Source of the DNA: Flavobacteriaceae bacterium CG2_30_31_66 | GTDB taxonomy: Bacteria; Bacteroidota; Bacteroidia; Flavobacteriales; Flavobacteriaceae | DNA: 64,000 nt | NCBI GenBank assembly: GCA_001873065.1 | Contig: MNYM01000005.1 | Span: 26,805-90,804, forward strand | Reading direction: 5' to 3' | Shown here: one piece after another, positions 27,655 to 36,424 of the stretch | Layout: each line of letters starts with the position of its first letter | Position numbering within the stretch: the first letter of the stretch is position 1 | Program-made: the position numbers and the translations under genes | Notes under the pieces: generated by a model | Seen by the model: only the letters and a program-made list of their open reading frames with translations | The model's database searches: none | Told to the model about the DNA's origin: nothing

Positions 27655-28997
27655 TATTTTCCGCTAGACTCAATGGTTACGGTTTCGTTTATCCAACATT
27701 TTATTGTATAAGGGGTTCCTTCATTTGCGCCATAAGTAAAGATTGTTTTCTTGTCTGGTAAATTTCCTCTGTAACTTGCAATATATTTTGCGGCAACTGA
27801 TGAAATACTTTGATCAATACTTGCTGCTTTTTGAGCTTGTCTGAGAGCCGCCGCATAAACCATTCTTTTTTCAAATTCGTTTTTCCCACAGTCATTTACG
27901 CTTGCTTGATATAATCTTCCAATTAACAAATACGCTTTACCATAATTAGGATTGTAACTCAAAGCTTCTCTGGCTAGGACTCTTGCATTTGCTAATTGCC
28001 CTCTTTGTTTTGCTTGTTCAGCAAAATTTAATTTATACCTCGCTTTTTTTAATGGGTCAGTTTCCAAATCAAAAGCTTTTTTTCTCATTGCTGCAGCACC
28101 CGAATTATCTCCATTTTTCTCTAAAATCCCTGCATAAAAGGAATAGGAATCAGAAGAAGGCGTTGATTCTGCATATGCTTTTGCAAGTGTTTCAAACATT
28201 GGATCTTCTTGACAACCTTTGTTAAATAATCTTGAAACTGCTCTTCTTAACCAAATTGGGTCTTTTTTAAAGGTTTCAAACTCTCTTTTGTACAATGGTA
28301 TCAATCTGTCACAAGTAGCTATATCAGAAATAATATTATCTAAACCGCCTTCAATTTGTCCTAAAGCAGCAGAATTTGTTTGATATATATTTAATAATCT
28401 TTTTTCTTTGTTATCTAAAACTTTTGTTGAGTCTTTAGTAATTTCATTGATTTTTGTGGTGTAGTCATCTAGTTTTTCTCCAATAGATTCTAAAACATCA
28501 TCATAAGTATCAAAAACTCTTTGAGGATCTGTGTCTTTAAATTTATCAGTTACTCCCTGAAAATATTTATAGATATTTTTCACACTCATATCTCTCGGAG
28601 ATATTTTATAGGCTTTTTGAAGAATTTCAAAAATCTCTTCATCGGTTGCTAGTTTATTGTCCGCTAAATAATCAGCATAATCACTGTGAACTTTTGCTGG
28701 GTTATCAGTCGAAAAATACTTGAGTCTTTGCTCATATACTTTTTTTGAAAGGATAGGATCTTTTTTTACATCTTGAGCCAATGTTGAACCATATTTGTAG
28801 ATATTTACCGATAAATCAGGACATTTATCCATTAAAAAAGTCCAATTTTCAAAAGCATCAACATATTTTTTTGATTGAAAATCTCCTTTAAATAGATTGT
28901 ATTTTATGGTACATTCTTGTGTTAAATCGTCTTGGGCATTTGTTTTTCCGATTGCAAATAATGCAATAACTGTTAGTAATAATGTAATTTTTTTCAT
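27654..28997 (-). CDS. Exported tetratricopeptide-repeat protein
   Basis: A 447-residue protein with a signal peptide (LLLTVIALFAIGKTNAQ) and helical repeats. Recognisable TPR-like units occur near the C-terminus, for example ARVLAREALSYNPNYGKAYL, and around DNSGAAAMRKKAFDLETDP. The C-terminal CGKNEFEKRMVYAAALRQAQ is a pattern seen in periplasmic TPR proteins of this phylum. It lies between an outer-membrane protein gene and lptC, so a role in envelope assembly is plausible. The exact function is unknown. Confidence 0.8.
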   Translation of the reverse strand: MKKITLLLTVIALFAIGKTNAQDDLTQECTIKYNLFKGDFQSKKYVDAFENWTFLMDKCPDLSVNIYKYGSTLAQDVKKDPILSKKVYEQRLKYFSTDNPAKVHSDYADYLADNKLATDEEIFEILQKAYKISPRDMSVKNIYKYFQGVTDKFKDTDPQRVFDTYDDVLESIGEKLDDYTTKINEITKDSTKVLDNKEKRLLNIYQTNSAALGQIEGGLDNIISDIATCDRLIPLYKREFETFKKDPIWLRRAVSRLFNKGCQEDPMFETLAKAYAESTPSSDSYSFYAGILEKNGDNSGAAAMRKKAFDLETDPLKKARYKLNFAEQAKQRGQLANARVLAREALSYNPNYGKAYLLIGRLYQASVNDCGKNEFEKRMVYAAALRQAQKAASIDQSISSVAAKYIASYRGNLPDKKTIFTYGANEGTPYTIKCWINETVTIESSGK

Positions 28998-29012
28998 TTT
29001 AGTAGGTATTTA

Positions 29013-30308
29013 TTAATCAATTTTTCTCTGTACGAACCAATTTACGTCTGTTAAAGATAAACTTACTCTTAAGTTGAAATAATTTTCTTGAATCAAATTA
29101 TTTTGCAAAGTACCTCTTTTTCCAAACTCAAAGCCCATGTTTATAGTTGATAATCTTTGTAATGGTAATCCTAATCCAAAAGATATGCCAAAATCGTCAA
29201 TTTGTGAAAAACTTGTATTACTTCCAGAGCCGTCAACCAAAAGACCCGTATTCTCAAAACGTATTCCTGCTCTATAAGTTACTCTTTCCCAGTAACTTGA
29301 GATAGAATTTACTTTTGGAAGATAAAAACCTCCAAATGACAAACGGCTCGATTTTCTATATTTATAAGCACTATCAACTCCACCAGATAACAATCCAGTA
29401 GTTGATAAAGCATCTTGAGATTCATATTCAATTCCTGCATACCAATTATCAAATTTACCGACACCAACACCAAAATTTGTGGTTAAAGGCATGTTAAAGC
29501 TTCCTGAGACGATTGTTGATGAGATAGTGTCCCTCGGAAATTCGGAGCCAGTTGCAGAAAAAGTTAATGAATAAAGATAATCATTACCTTCAACATTCAT
29601 TTTATTTGAAAGTTTTACAGTGGCACCAGTGCTTATTATTAATTTATTTTTTAACTCTTTTTGGTATTGGGCACCAACTTTTATTGATTTACCTCTAACA
29701 GTAGAAACCTCATTGTATTTGGTTGAAAGCGCAACATTTGATCTTAAAACACTGATGCTGTTTTCAATATTTCCAAAATTAAAATCTCCTTCGGCTCCAA
29801 GTGAGAAATTTTTTGTGATTTTCATACCCAAACTACTATAAATGCGATTAACGCCCCCATTTCCTTCAAAAAGGGTTATTTGAGTTAAATCGCCATTAAC
29901 ATCTAAAACCGAAGTTGTTAACGAATATCCTATGGAAGAAATAGGTTGCATTCCAAAAGAAAAACCTGCTTTTGAACCTATTGGGAAAGCCAATGCAATG
30001 TATGACAAACTTGTTGAAATACTACTTTGCTTCGTAGTTGCACTTTTGATAGTGAGATCATTATTTAACATTCCAACTGAATAGGTTGTGTATCTTAAAT
30101 CCGCGTAAGCAGCTGGATTTGTAAAATTTAAAAATTTATAATTGCTAAATGCAACTCCAATACCTCCCATGGCACTTTGCTCAACAGTTGTTGCTTTAAA
30201 TTCTTCGCCGATTCCAAAATAAGAATAGGGTGATGAATTGGTTCTTTGAGCTAAAAGTGAAATAGCAGAAATAAAAAAGAAAAAAGTTATTAGAATATTT
30301 CTAATCAT
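29013..30308 (-). CDS. Outer-membrane beta-barrel protein (FadL/OmpP1-like)
   Basis: A 431-residue protein with a signal peptide (FFFFISAISLLAQ) and many alternating amphipathic strands. The start of the mature protein (SSPYSYFGIGE, then SAMGGIGVAFSN and NFTNPAAYADL) is typical of Bacteroidota FadL/PorV-like barrels. The last residues, SLTDVNWFVQRKID, are compatible with a terminal strand. The substrate is unknown. It overlaps the pantothenate kinase stop by 4 bases. Confidence 0.78.
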   Translation of the reverse strand: MIRNILITFFFFISAISLLAQRTNSSPYSYFGIGEEFKATTVEQSAMGGIGVAFSNYKFLNFTNPAAYADLRYTTYSVGMLNNDLTIKSATTKQSSISTSLSYIALAFPIGSKAGFSFGMQPISSIGYSLTTSVLDVNGDLTQITLFEGNGGVNRIYSSLGMKITKNFSLGAEGDFNFGNIENSISVLRSNVALSTKYNEVSTVRGKSIKVGAQYQKELKNKLIISTGATVKLSNKMNVEGNDYLYSLTFSATGSEFPRDTISSTIVSGSFNMPLTTNFGVGVGKFDNWYAGIEYESQDALSTTGLLSGGVDSAYKYRKSSRLSFGGFYLPKVNSISSYWERVTYRAGIRFENTGLLVDGSGSNTSFSQIDDFGISFGLGLPLQRLSTINMGFEFGKRGTLQNNLIQENYFNLRVSLSLTDVNWFVQRKID

Positions 30309-31033
30309 TTGTTTTTATTAAAAATAAATAGTCCGTTCAATCCTTCTAAAAGGAAATTTTGATTGGCAAATATGCTACTTTTTAATTGTTTTGACAAGAA
30401 ATTTGTATCTCCTCCTGTTAAAACAATTGTTAAATCAAGATATTTTTTTTTATGCTGACCAATTACACCTTCAATTTCTTGAATTACACCGTTTACAACA
30501 CCAGAATTTATGGATTCTTGCGTATTTTGACCAATGAAATTATCGAGTAGCTTTTTCTCTAAAAGTGGTAATTTTTTAGTGAATTTATGAAGTGCTTTGA
30601 ACCTCATTTCAATTCCTAAAGAAATTGCCCCCCCAAAATAATTGTTGTTTTTATCTAAAAAATCAAAAGTTATGCAAGTTCCAGCATCAATAACTAATAC
30701 ATTTTTATTTGGAAATGATTTTGTTGCAGCCGCAATAAGTGCTATTCTATCAGCGCCAAGAGTTTTAGGAGTTTTGTAAAGATTATGAAAAGGGAGTTTC
30801 ATCGCTGATGAAACCTCTAAAAGCACAAGGATTTTTCTTAATTTTTCTAATTTTTTTTCTGAAATAAAAGCAACACTAGATATGATTGCATCATTTAAGG
30901 TGTATTTTTTCGTTATAAATTTAATTTCAGAAATGATTTTTTCAACAGGAAAAATAGTGACTTCAATTAAGTTATCTCCATGAAAAACAGCTGTTTTCAC
31001 CCTTGTATTTCCAACATCAATTGCTAAATTCAT
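30305..31033 (-). CDS. coaX: Type III pantothenate kinase
   Basis: A 242-residue enzyme for the first step of coenzyme A synthesis, phosphorylation of pantothenate. It has the ASKHA fold motifs: AIDVGNTRVKTAVF (phosphate 1), LGADRIALIAAA, VIDAGTCITFDFLD (phosphate 2) and FGGAISLGIEMR. Length is normal for CoaX. It is the first gene of a minus-strand run extending through the FadL-like, TPR, LptC and CorC-like genes, and its stop overlaps the next start (4-base overlap). Confidence 0.95.
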   Translation of the reverse strand: MNLAIDVGNTRVKTAVFHGDNLIEVTIFPVEKIISEIKFITKKYTLNDAIISSVAFISEKKLEKLRKILVLLEVSSAMKLPFHNLYKTPKTLGADRIALIAAATKSFPNKNVLVIDAGTCITFDFLDKNNNYFGGAISLGIEMRFKALHKFTKKLPLLEKKLLDNFIGQNTQESINSGVVNGVIQEIEGVIGQHKKKYLDLTIVLTGGDTNFLSKQLKSSIFANQNFLLEGLNGLFIFNKNK

Positions 31034-31053
31034 TCCTAATTTTAAATGAAGTT

Positions 31054-31061
31054 CAAAAATA
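31054..31061 (-). promoter_or_regulatory. -7 promoter element for coaX operon
   Basis: The minus strand reads TATTTTTG, a full match to the Bacteroidota TAnnTTTG element, 21 bases before the coaX ATG. A clear -33 TTG is not visible. Confidence 0.5.
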
Positions 31062-31107
31062 CAACAGATTTTTTTAAATTTTAGTTAGTAGATATAAAAA
31101 AACATTT

Positions 31108-31115
31108 TATATTTG
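31108..31115 (+). promoter_or_regulatory. -7 promoter element for tRNA-Phe
   Basis: TATATTTG matches TAnnTTTG and ends 15 bases before the tRNA. The upstream TTG element is not obvious. Confidence 0.55.
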
Positions 31116-31130
31116 CATCCGCTTAAGAAC

Positions 31131-31203
31131 GGTATCTTAGCTCAGTTGGTAGAGCAAAGGACTGAAAATCCTTGTGTCCCTGGTTCGATTCCTGGAGATA
31201 CCA
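31131..31203 (+). tRNA. tRNA-Phe (anticodon GAA)
   Basis: A 73-base tRNA with a complete cloverleaf. The acceptor stem is GGTATCT/AGATACC with discriminator A; the D arm contains GCTCAGTTGGTAGAGC; the anticodon stem-loop is AAGGACTGAAAATCCTT with anticodon GAA; the T arm contains GGTTCGATTCC. The CCA end is not encoded. A strong hairpin terminator follows within 4 bases. Confidence 0.97.
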
Positions 31204-31206
31204 CAA

Positions 31207-31240
31207 TAAAACCCAAAAACATCATTGTTTTTGGGTTTTA
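31207..31240 (+). terminator. Intrinsic terminator of tRNA-Phe
   Basis: Perfect 14-bp stem TAAAACCCAAAAAC/GTTTTTGGGTTTTA with a 6-base loop, starting 4 bases after the tRNA. The 3' arm ends in T-rich sequence. Confidence 0.85.
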
Positions 31241-31270
31241 TGTTTTTAGAAAAATAAATTACAAATAAAA

Positions 31271-31294
31271 AAAACAAGCATTTTGCTTGGTTTT
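31271..31294 (-). terminator. Probable terminator of the rluB-type gene
   Basis: Read on the minus strand, CCAAGC-AAAAT-GCTTG with a one-base bulge is followed by a run of eight T. It lies just after the stop codon of the pseudouridine synthase gene. Confidence 0.65.
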
Positions 31295-31301
31295 CAATTC
31301 A

Positions 31302-32135
31302 TTATTTCATCATTTGCAAATTGCTGATTTCCAATTGAGTGAGTTCTCTCCATCTTCCTCTTGGTAAATTTTTCTTGGTCAATTGTGCAAACACGACTCT
31401 ATCCAATTTGGTTACTTTATAGCCAATATGTTCAAATATTTTTCGAACAATTCTATTTCTTCCTGAGTGAATTTCAATGCCAACTTCCGTTTTTGATTCA
31501 CCTTCTACATAAGAAACAGCATCAATAAACACTTTTTTTCCTTCAATAATCACTTCTCCTTTTAATTTTTCTAAATCTTTTGCATCCAATTTTCTATCTA
31601 AAGAAGCATGATATAATTTACGCACATTGTGTTTTGGATGCGTTAATTTTTTGGCTAAATCTCCATCATTGGTAAACAATAATAAACCTGTAGTGTTTCT
31701 GTCCAACCTTCCAACAGGATAAATTCTTTCTTTTGTCGCATTTGCAACCAATTCCATCACTGTTTTTCTACTTCGATCATCTTCCATAGTTGTGATGTAA
31801 TTTTTAGGTTTGTTGAGCAAAATATATTTTTTTTGCTCTGGAGTAATTCCTGTTCCATCAAACTGAACAACATCTGTTGGCAATACTTTATAGCCCATTT
31901 CTGTGACTAATTTGCCATTTACTTGAACACTCCCTTGTTGTATAAAAGTATCTGCTTCTCTTCGTGAACAAACGCCTGAATTGGCAATGTATTTGTTTAA
32001 ACGAATCCCTAAAGATTCATCTGCAACAACAGTTGGTTTTATTTTTCTGAACTCTTTTTTTACAGGTTTTCTGTTCAATGGCGTACTTTTTTTTGGCTCT
32101 TGTCGTCTTCGCGACGAGTTTTTATTTGATTCCAT
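31302..32135 (-). CDS. RluB-type 23S rRNA pseudouridine synthase
   Basis: A 277-residue RNA-modifying enzyme. A basic, low-complexity N-terminus (about 1-45) precedes an S4 RNA-binding domain (IRLNKYIANSGVCSRREAD) and the catalytic RsuA/RluB domain with the active-site block GRLDRNTTGLLLFTNDGD. The end of the domain (GRNRIVRKIFEHIGYKVTKL) is typical of RluB/RluE/RsuA. RluB of E. coli modifies 23S U2605; the substrate here is assumed from the family. The ORF track starts at TTG 32153; the ATG at 32135 (MESNKNSS) is preferred. Confidence 0.88.
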   Translation of the reverse strand: MESNKNSSRRRQEPKKSTPLNRKPVKKEFRKIKPTVVADESLGIRLNKYIANSGVCSRREADTFIQQGSVQVNGKLVTEMGYKVLPTDVVQFDGTGITPEQKKYILLNKPKNYITTMEDDRSRKTVMELVANATKERIYPVGRLDRNTTGLLLFTNDGDLAKKLTHPKHNVRKLYHASLDRKLDAKDLEKLKGEVIIEGKKVFIDAVSYVEGESKTEVGIEIHSGRNRIVRKIFEHIGYKVTKLDRVVFAQLTKKNLPRGRWRELTQLEISNLQMMK

Positions 32136-32173
32136 TTTTAAAAATTTTTCCAAAAATAGGCAATTAAACCCTT

Positions 32174-33091
32174 CTAATTCAATCTATCAATCACTTTTTC
32201 TAATAATAGAGAGGTATCAATAAAAACCAAACTTAAAACACCAATCAACAATAACAATTTTAAAATGTTATGTAAAAATTGGTATTGCTTCTTTGTTTTA
32301 GATTTCCAAAGATATATGGCAACAAATAAAAGTGTAATAAGCGCTCCATAAAAATAATAGCACATAAAACCCAACTCAGGAAGTCTGAATAAAATTGCGA
32401 TGGGGAAAAAACTAAAAAGCAATAATGATATGGATAATTTCTTGGTTTTTTGCTCTCCATGAACTACTGAAAAAGTTCGGTAATTGTTCGCAATTGCACC
32501 TTTTATATTTTCCAAATCTTTGATTAATTCACGCACCATAATCACTAAAAACAAGAAAATAGCATGTACAAATATGATGTTTGAAAAATTCTTATAATAC
32601 ACAAAAATCACAAAAAAAGGTAAAATGGTAAGCATAGTTGCTGAAATCAATCCCATTAATGGATATTTTTTTAATTTATGCGAATAAAACCAAATTCCAA
32701 AAATGTAAATTGCAAAAAATAAACCTGCTCTCCACGAAACAAAAAATCCAAATAAAAACCCAAGAAAATTCAAAAAGAAATACAATTGCAAACGCGTGCT
32801 TTGTTTTACAAAAGTATCCAATCCTGTTTTTAATGGTCTGTTGATGCGATCTACTTTTACATCGTAAAAATTATTGATGATATATCCTGCAGCAACTACA
32901 CAAACTGTCGCAAGAATTATAAAATGTAAGTGAAGATCAAAAAGAACATATTTCAAAGATTTTTCGGGCGAAAAGATAAAAATAGAGGCTAAATATTGGG
33001 CAATAATTAGAACAAGAATATTATATCCTCTAATCACTGATACTAAACTCAGCATTTTTAGGATGAATCTTTTTGCTTTGAAACAAGTCAT
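32174..33091 (-). CDS. UbiA-family prenyltransferase (geranylgeranylglycerol-phosphate geranylgeranyltransferase-like)
   Basis: A 305-residue integral membrane prenyltransferase with about eight helices. The first Asp-rich motif reads NNFYDVKVDRINRP and the second DLENIKGAIANNYRTF, the pair that binds prenyl diphosphate through magnesium. Flavobacterial relatives are often annotated as archaeal-type geranylgeranylglycerol-phosphate geranylgeranyltransferases, but the acceptor is uncertain; quinone precursors are the alternative. The gene ends near rluB and starts 9 bases after the mevalonate kinase, so isoprenoid supply and use are encoded together. Translation may instead begin at an internal ATG (33055, MLSLVSVIRG). 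Confidence 0.85.
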   Translation of the reverse strand: MTCFKAKRFILKMLSLVSVIRGYNILVLIIAQYLASIFIFSPEKSLKYVLFDLHLHFIILATVCVVAAGYIINNFYDVKVDRINRPLKTGLDTFVKQSTRLQLYFFLNFLGFLFGFFVSWRAGLFFAIYIFGIWFYSHKLKKYPLMGLISATMLTILPFFVIFVYYKNFSNIIFVHAIFLFLVIMVRELIKDLENIKGAIANNYRTFSVVHGEQKTKKLSISLLLFSFFPIAILFRLPELGFMCYYFYGALITLLFVAIYLWKSKTKKQYQFLHNILKLLLLIGVLSLVFIDTSLLLEKVIDRLN

Positions 33092-33100
33092 GAATTGTTT

Positions 33101-34042
33101 TTAGAACCTGTAAACCAATTCTAATTTATAATCTTTGAGGCTTTTTTGTGCTTTTTGATAATCTTCTGTAAACCCTAAAATATAGCCACCACCACCTGAA
33201 CCACAAAGTTTTAAGTAGTAATCATTCGTGTCAATTCCTTTTTTCCAAACTTTGTGAAACGCATCAGGAATCATAGGTTTGAAATTTTTAAGCACTATTT
33301 TTGACAAACTTTTTACGTTTGTAAACAACGAAGTCACGTTTCCTTTTAAGAAATCGTCAATACAAGCGTCTGTATAAATGGCAAATTCTTCGCTCAACAT
33401 TTTTCTGAAACCTTCGTTTTTCATCTTGTTCATAAAAATGTTTACCATTGGCTCTGTTTCACCAATTTGTTCAGAATCTAATAAAAAAACCGCTCCTTTT
33501 CCTTCTTTTTGAGATGGAATTCCAGCTGGTTCAATGTTTTCTTTGGAATTGATTAAAATCGGTAAACTCAAATACGAATTTAAAGGATCTAATCCTGAAC
33601 TTTTTCCGTGAAAAAAAGATTCCATTAACGAGAAAATTTCTTTCAATTTCAATAATTTTTCTCTGGTCAAATTCTCTAAAACAGTGATTTTATCTTGCGC
33701 ATATTGATCGTAAATAGATGCCACTAAAGCTCCTGAACTTCCTACTCCATAACCTTGAGGAATAGAGGAATCAAAATACATTCCGTTGTCTAAATCTTTC
33801 TGAAAAGCCGTTAAATCAAAAGCGACTAAATCCGAATTTAAACTGGCAATATGATTGTAAAATCTTCGTAAGTTTTCGTTTGATTTTTTTGAAAATTCAT
33901 CAAAATTATCAGTAGTTTTCAAAGCGCCTCTATAAGCATTGAATGGAATTGCCAAACCTTTTGAATCTTTGATGATTCCATATTCTCCAAAAAGAAGAAT
34001 TTTAGCATAAAACAATGGACTTTTCATTTTTCTTTTTTTCAT
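33101..34042 (-). CDS. Mevalonate kinase (GHMP family)
   Basis: A 313-residue GHMP kinase. The N-terminus YAKILLFGEYGIIKDSKGLA and the ATP loop GYGVGSSGALVASIYD identify the family; the Lys/Asp region FFHGKSSGLDPLNSYL (catalytic Asp in SGLDPL) and the C-terminal glycine loop LCGSGGGGYILGF are present. It phosphorylates mevalonate in the isoprenoid pathway. The other steps are encoded nearby: decarboxylase at 34552, GYDIA kinase at 41981, HMG-CoA reductase at 42907. A second ATG at 34027 (MKSPLFYAK) is an equally likely start. Confidence 0.9.
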   Translation of the reverse strand: MKKRKMKSPLFYAKILLFGEYGIIKDSKGLAIPFNAYRGALKTTDNFDEFSKKSNENLRRFYNHIASLNSDLVAFDLTAFQKDLDNGMYFDSSIPQGYGVGSSGALVASIYDQYAQDKITVLENLTREKLLKLKEIFSLMESFFHGKSSGLDPLNSYLSLPILINSKENIEPAGIPSQKEGKGAVFLLDSEQIGETEPMVNIFMNKMKNEGFRKMLSEEFAIYTDACIDDFLKGNVTSLFTNVKSLSKIVLKNFKPMIPDAFHKVWKKGIDTNDYYLKLCGSGGGGYILGFTEDYQKAQKSLKDYKLELVYRF

Positions 34043-34053
34043 TTTAGGTACAA

Positions 34054-34109
34054 AATTACGAATTATTTGTATTCAATTGAAAATTACGAATTAACAATTA
34101 CGAATTAAC
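34054..34109. repeat. Short AATTACGAATTA repeats
   Basis: AATTACGAATTAAC occurs twice in exact tandem (34082-34095, 34096-34109); a third copy of its first 12 bases is at 34054-34065. It lies between the MORN gene and the mevalonate kinase gene. Confidence 0.8.
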
Positions 34110-34135
34110 ATTTTTTTGACTAAATTTTGAAATTA

Positions 34136-34531
34136 TCAATCATTTTTGTAAAACACTTTCCAAATACCTACTTTTTCGCCATTGGTGTATTTTCCTTTGC
34201 TTTTTATTTTTCCTCCTTTATAGTATTCTTTCCAAATTCCTTCTCTCAAACCATTTTCATAAACGCCTGTTTCTTTGAGTTCGCCAGTTTCATAATATTC
34301 ATAAAACATGCCATTTAACTTTCCTTTACTATAAAAAACCTTTCTGAATTTTGTTCTTTTTTTGTAATATAAGATAATTTCTCCGTCTAATTTTTCATCA
34401 ATTCTGTAAAAATCAGCTTTTTCTTGTGAGGTTTTCTCCAAATTTGCATCCAACCAAATAATATCTTGAGATTGTAAAGAACTCGTCAAAAAAATCAAGA
34501 AAAAAAATGAGAAATTTAAAAAATGCTTCAT
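34136..34531 (-). CDS. Exported MORN-repeat protein
   Basis: A 131-residue protein with a signal peptide (FSFFFLIFLTSSLQSQ) and about four MORN-type repeats: GKLNGMFYEYYETGELKETG, then GLREGIWKEYYKGGKIKSKG and GEKVGIWKVFY. Such proteins, often labelled toxin-antitoxin YwqK-like, are common in the Bacteroidota envelope; the function is unknown. It lies 20 bases downstream of the diphosphomevalonate decarboxylase but has no evident metabolic link to it. Confidence 0.85.
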   Translation of the reverse strand: MKHFLNFSFFFLIFLTSSLQSQDIIWLDANLEKTSQEKADFYRIDEKLDGEIILYYKKRTKFRKVFYSKGKLNGMFYEYYETGELKETGVYENGLREGIWKEYYKGGKIKSKGKYTNGEKVGIWKVFYKND

Positions 34532-34551
34532 CTGTTAATTAATAAACAATT

Positions 34552-35634
34552 TTATGATAGTTGTTTTGCTCCAAAACCTGCGTAATCGCAAATATACTCT
34601 TTTTTATGACAAAAGCTAGCCAATTTATTTTCAATAAATTGCATCACTTTATGTATTTCATTTTCTGGAAAAAGCACATGAACATTGGCACCTGCATCTA
34701 ACGTAAAACAAATATTACTATTATTTTCTGAACGATATTTCCAAATTTTATTGATGATTTCCAAGGTATTTGGTTTCATCAAAATAAAATAGGGATTGCT
34801 TGTCAGCATCATCGCATGCAACGTTAATGCTTCACTTTCTAATAAATTGATAAACGATTTGATATCTCCATTTTGAAGAATTGTTGACATTTTGGTCAAA
34901 TTATCATTCGCTTGTTGAAATCGATTTTCTGCAAAAGGATGATCAAACATCAATTCATGCCCAACAGTGCTTGACACTTGTTTTTCGCCTTTGTCAACCA
35001 ATAAAATAACATCTTGATAATTGCTAAAAATTGGATGAATTGCAAATGGAAATTTCACCCCAAACAAATCAGAACTCCCTTCAATTGCAGGATGATTTCC
35101 CCAAACAACCAAAGGTCCTTCAATACTTCTTGCAGCACTTCCTGAACCTAATCTTGCCAAAAATGAGGCTTTTTTAATCACAAAATCTGAATTTAATGCA
35201 GGAATCAATTTTTGCTCTAAACTCATCAAACACATGGCAATCGCACTCAAACCGCTTGCAGATGAAGCAATTCCACTGGAATGTGGAAATGAATTTTGAG
35301 AATGAATCATCATTTGATATTCAAAAATATAGGGACAATATTCTTTAATTCTCTGAAAGAATTTAGCAATTTTTGGCTTGAATTTTTCTTTTTTACTTCC
35401 TTCAAAAAACACTTCAAATTGAACTTCGTCCGATTTTTCAATCTTTTCAAATTCAATAGTTGTAATAGTATGGCAATTGTTTAACGTAAAACTAATGGAA
35501 GCGTTTTTTGGAATTTGAGGTTCGCTTTTTCCCCAATATTTTACCAAGGCAATATTACTTGGTGTTTGCCAAGTAAAACTCGCTTTATCAACAAACTGCA
35601 ATGACGATTTTACTAAAAATTGATCTATATCCAA
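34552..35634 (-). CDS. mvaD: Diphosphomevalonate decarboxylase
   Basis: A 360-residue GHMP-superfamily enzyme that converts diphosphomevalonate to isopentenyl diphosphate, using ATP. Diagnostic parts are TWQTPSNIALVKYWGKSE near the N-terminus, PHSSGIASSASGLSAIA (ATP and substrate loop), GSGSAARSIEGPLVVWG, and FTLDAGANVHVLF near the C-terminus. The start codon appears to be TTG: no in-frame ATG lies upstream before a stop, the next Met is far inside the conserved domain, and a TATCTTTG promoter element lies 17 bases upstream. Confidence 0.94.
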   Translation of the reverse strand: MDIDQFLVKSSLQFVDKASFTWQTPSNIALVKYWGKSEPQIPKNASISFTLNNCHTITTIEFEKIEKSDEVQFEVFFEGSKKEKFKPKIAKFFQRIKEYCPYIFEYQMMIHSQNSFPHSSGIASSASGLSAIAMCLMSLEQKLIPALNSDFVIKKASFLARLGSGSAARSIEGPLVVWGNHPAIEGSSDLFGVKFPFAIHPIFSNYQDVILLVDKGEKQVSSTVGHELMFDHPFAENRFQQANDNLTKMSTILQNGDIKSFINLLESEALTLHAMMLTSNPYFILMKPNTLEIINKIWKYRSENNSNICFTLDAGANVHVLFPENEIHKVMQFIENKLASFCHKKEYICDYAGFGAKQLS

Positions 35635-35650
35635 TGTAAAAATATTTTGA

Positions 35651-35658
35651 CAAAGATA
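35651..35658 (-). promoter_or_regulatory. -7 promoter element for mvaD
   Basis: The minus strand reads TATCTTTG, a full TAnnTTTG match, 17 bases before the TTG start codon of mvaD. A TTG lies 23 bases further upstream, within the permitted spacing. It helps fix the non-ATG start. Confidence 0.55.
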
Positions 35659-35703
35659 GGATTTCTAGTAGATTTTTATCCCAATAAATTATGAAGTCTT
35701 TCG

Positions 35704-35711
35704 TATTTTTG
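35704..35711 (+). promoter_or_regulatory. -7 promoter element immediately before thiamine pyrophosphokinase
   Basis: TATTTTTG matches TAnnTTTG but ends only 4 bases before the ATG, so a transcript started there would have almost no leader. No TTG is seen at the right distance. Confidence 0.4.
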
Positions 35712-35715
35712 ACAA

Positions 35716-36321
35716 ATGAAAAAAAATACGGTTTTTTTATTATTAGACGGAGAATCTCCCAATAATTTGCCTGATTTTTCTGATTATAGCTTGATTTGTG
35801 CTACTGATGGTGCCTATAAATATCTGCAAGAAAACCAAATTACACCAAATTTTGTGAGTGGTGATTTTGATGATGCTCATTCTATCTCTAATGATATTGA
35901 GGTAATTCAAACACCCGACCAAAATTTTACTGATTTTGATAAAATCTTACAAATTTTGTTTGAAAAAAGCTATAAAAACATTGATGTTTATGGTGCAAGT
36001 GGCAAAGAACAAGACCATTTTTTGGGAAATTTACACACGGCTATTTGCTGGAAAAACGAACTAGAAATTACATTTTTTGACAATTATGGAACTTATTTTT
36101 TGGCAAAAAAAAATACGAAGATTTCAAACTGTTTGCATAAAATAATTTCATTACTCCCATTGCCAAATGCAACTAAAATCAACACAACAGGATTGCAATA
36201 TCCTTTAAATAAAGAAGATTTGACATTTGGAAAACGCATTGGTACAAGAAATAAAGCGATTGAAAATGAAGTAACCATTTCTTTTGAAGAAGGAGAATTG
36301 GTAATATTTGTAAATGATTGA
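35716..36321 (+). CDS. Thiamine pyrophosphokinase
   Basis: A 201-residue enzyme that makes thiamine diphosphate from thiamine and ATP. The N-terminal catalytic part has LICATDGAYKYL, then PNFVSGDFDD and TPDQNFTDFDKILQ, the acidic residues that bind metal and diphosphate; YGASGKEQDHFLGNL follows. The C-terminal beta domain binds thiamine (TTGLQYPLN). Length fits the family. No THI-box riboswitch was recognised upstream, where the leader is very short. Confidence 0.93.
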   Translation: MKKNTVFLLLDGESPNNLPDFSDYSLICATDGAYKYLQENQITPNFVSGDFDDAHSISNDIEVIQTPDQNFTDFDKILQILFEKSYKNIDVYGASGKEQDHFLGNLHTAICWKNELEITFFDNYGTYFLAKKNTKISNCLHKIISLLPLPNATKINTTGLQYPLNKEDLTFGKRIGTRNKAIENEVTISFEEGELVIFVND

Positions 36322-36424
36322 AAAGAATTTAAAAGTCAAAAAGCCGAAAGTCGGAAAGTCAAAAAATCTTTGCTAAGCTATCTGATTTGACTTTAGAAAC
36401 TTTGCGGTTAATCTTTGAAACAAA

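Noticed and set aside
35635-35715. Possible THI-box riboswitch before thiamine pyrophosphokinase
   Set aside because: The spacer is only 81 bases, lacks the conserved CUGAGA core and is shared with a divergent promoter.
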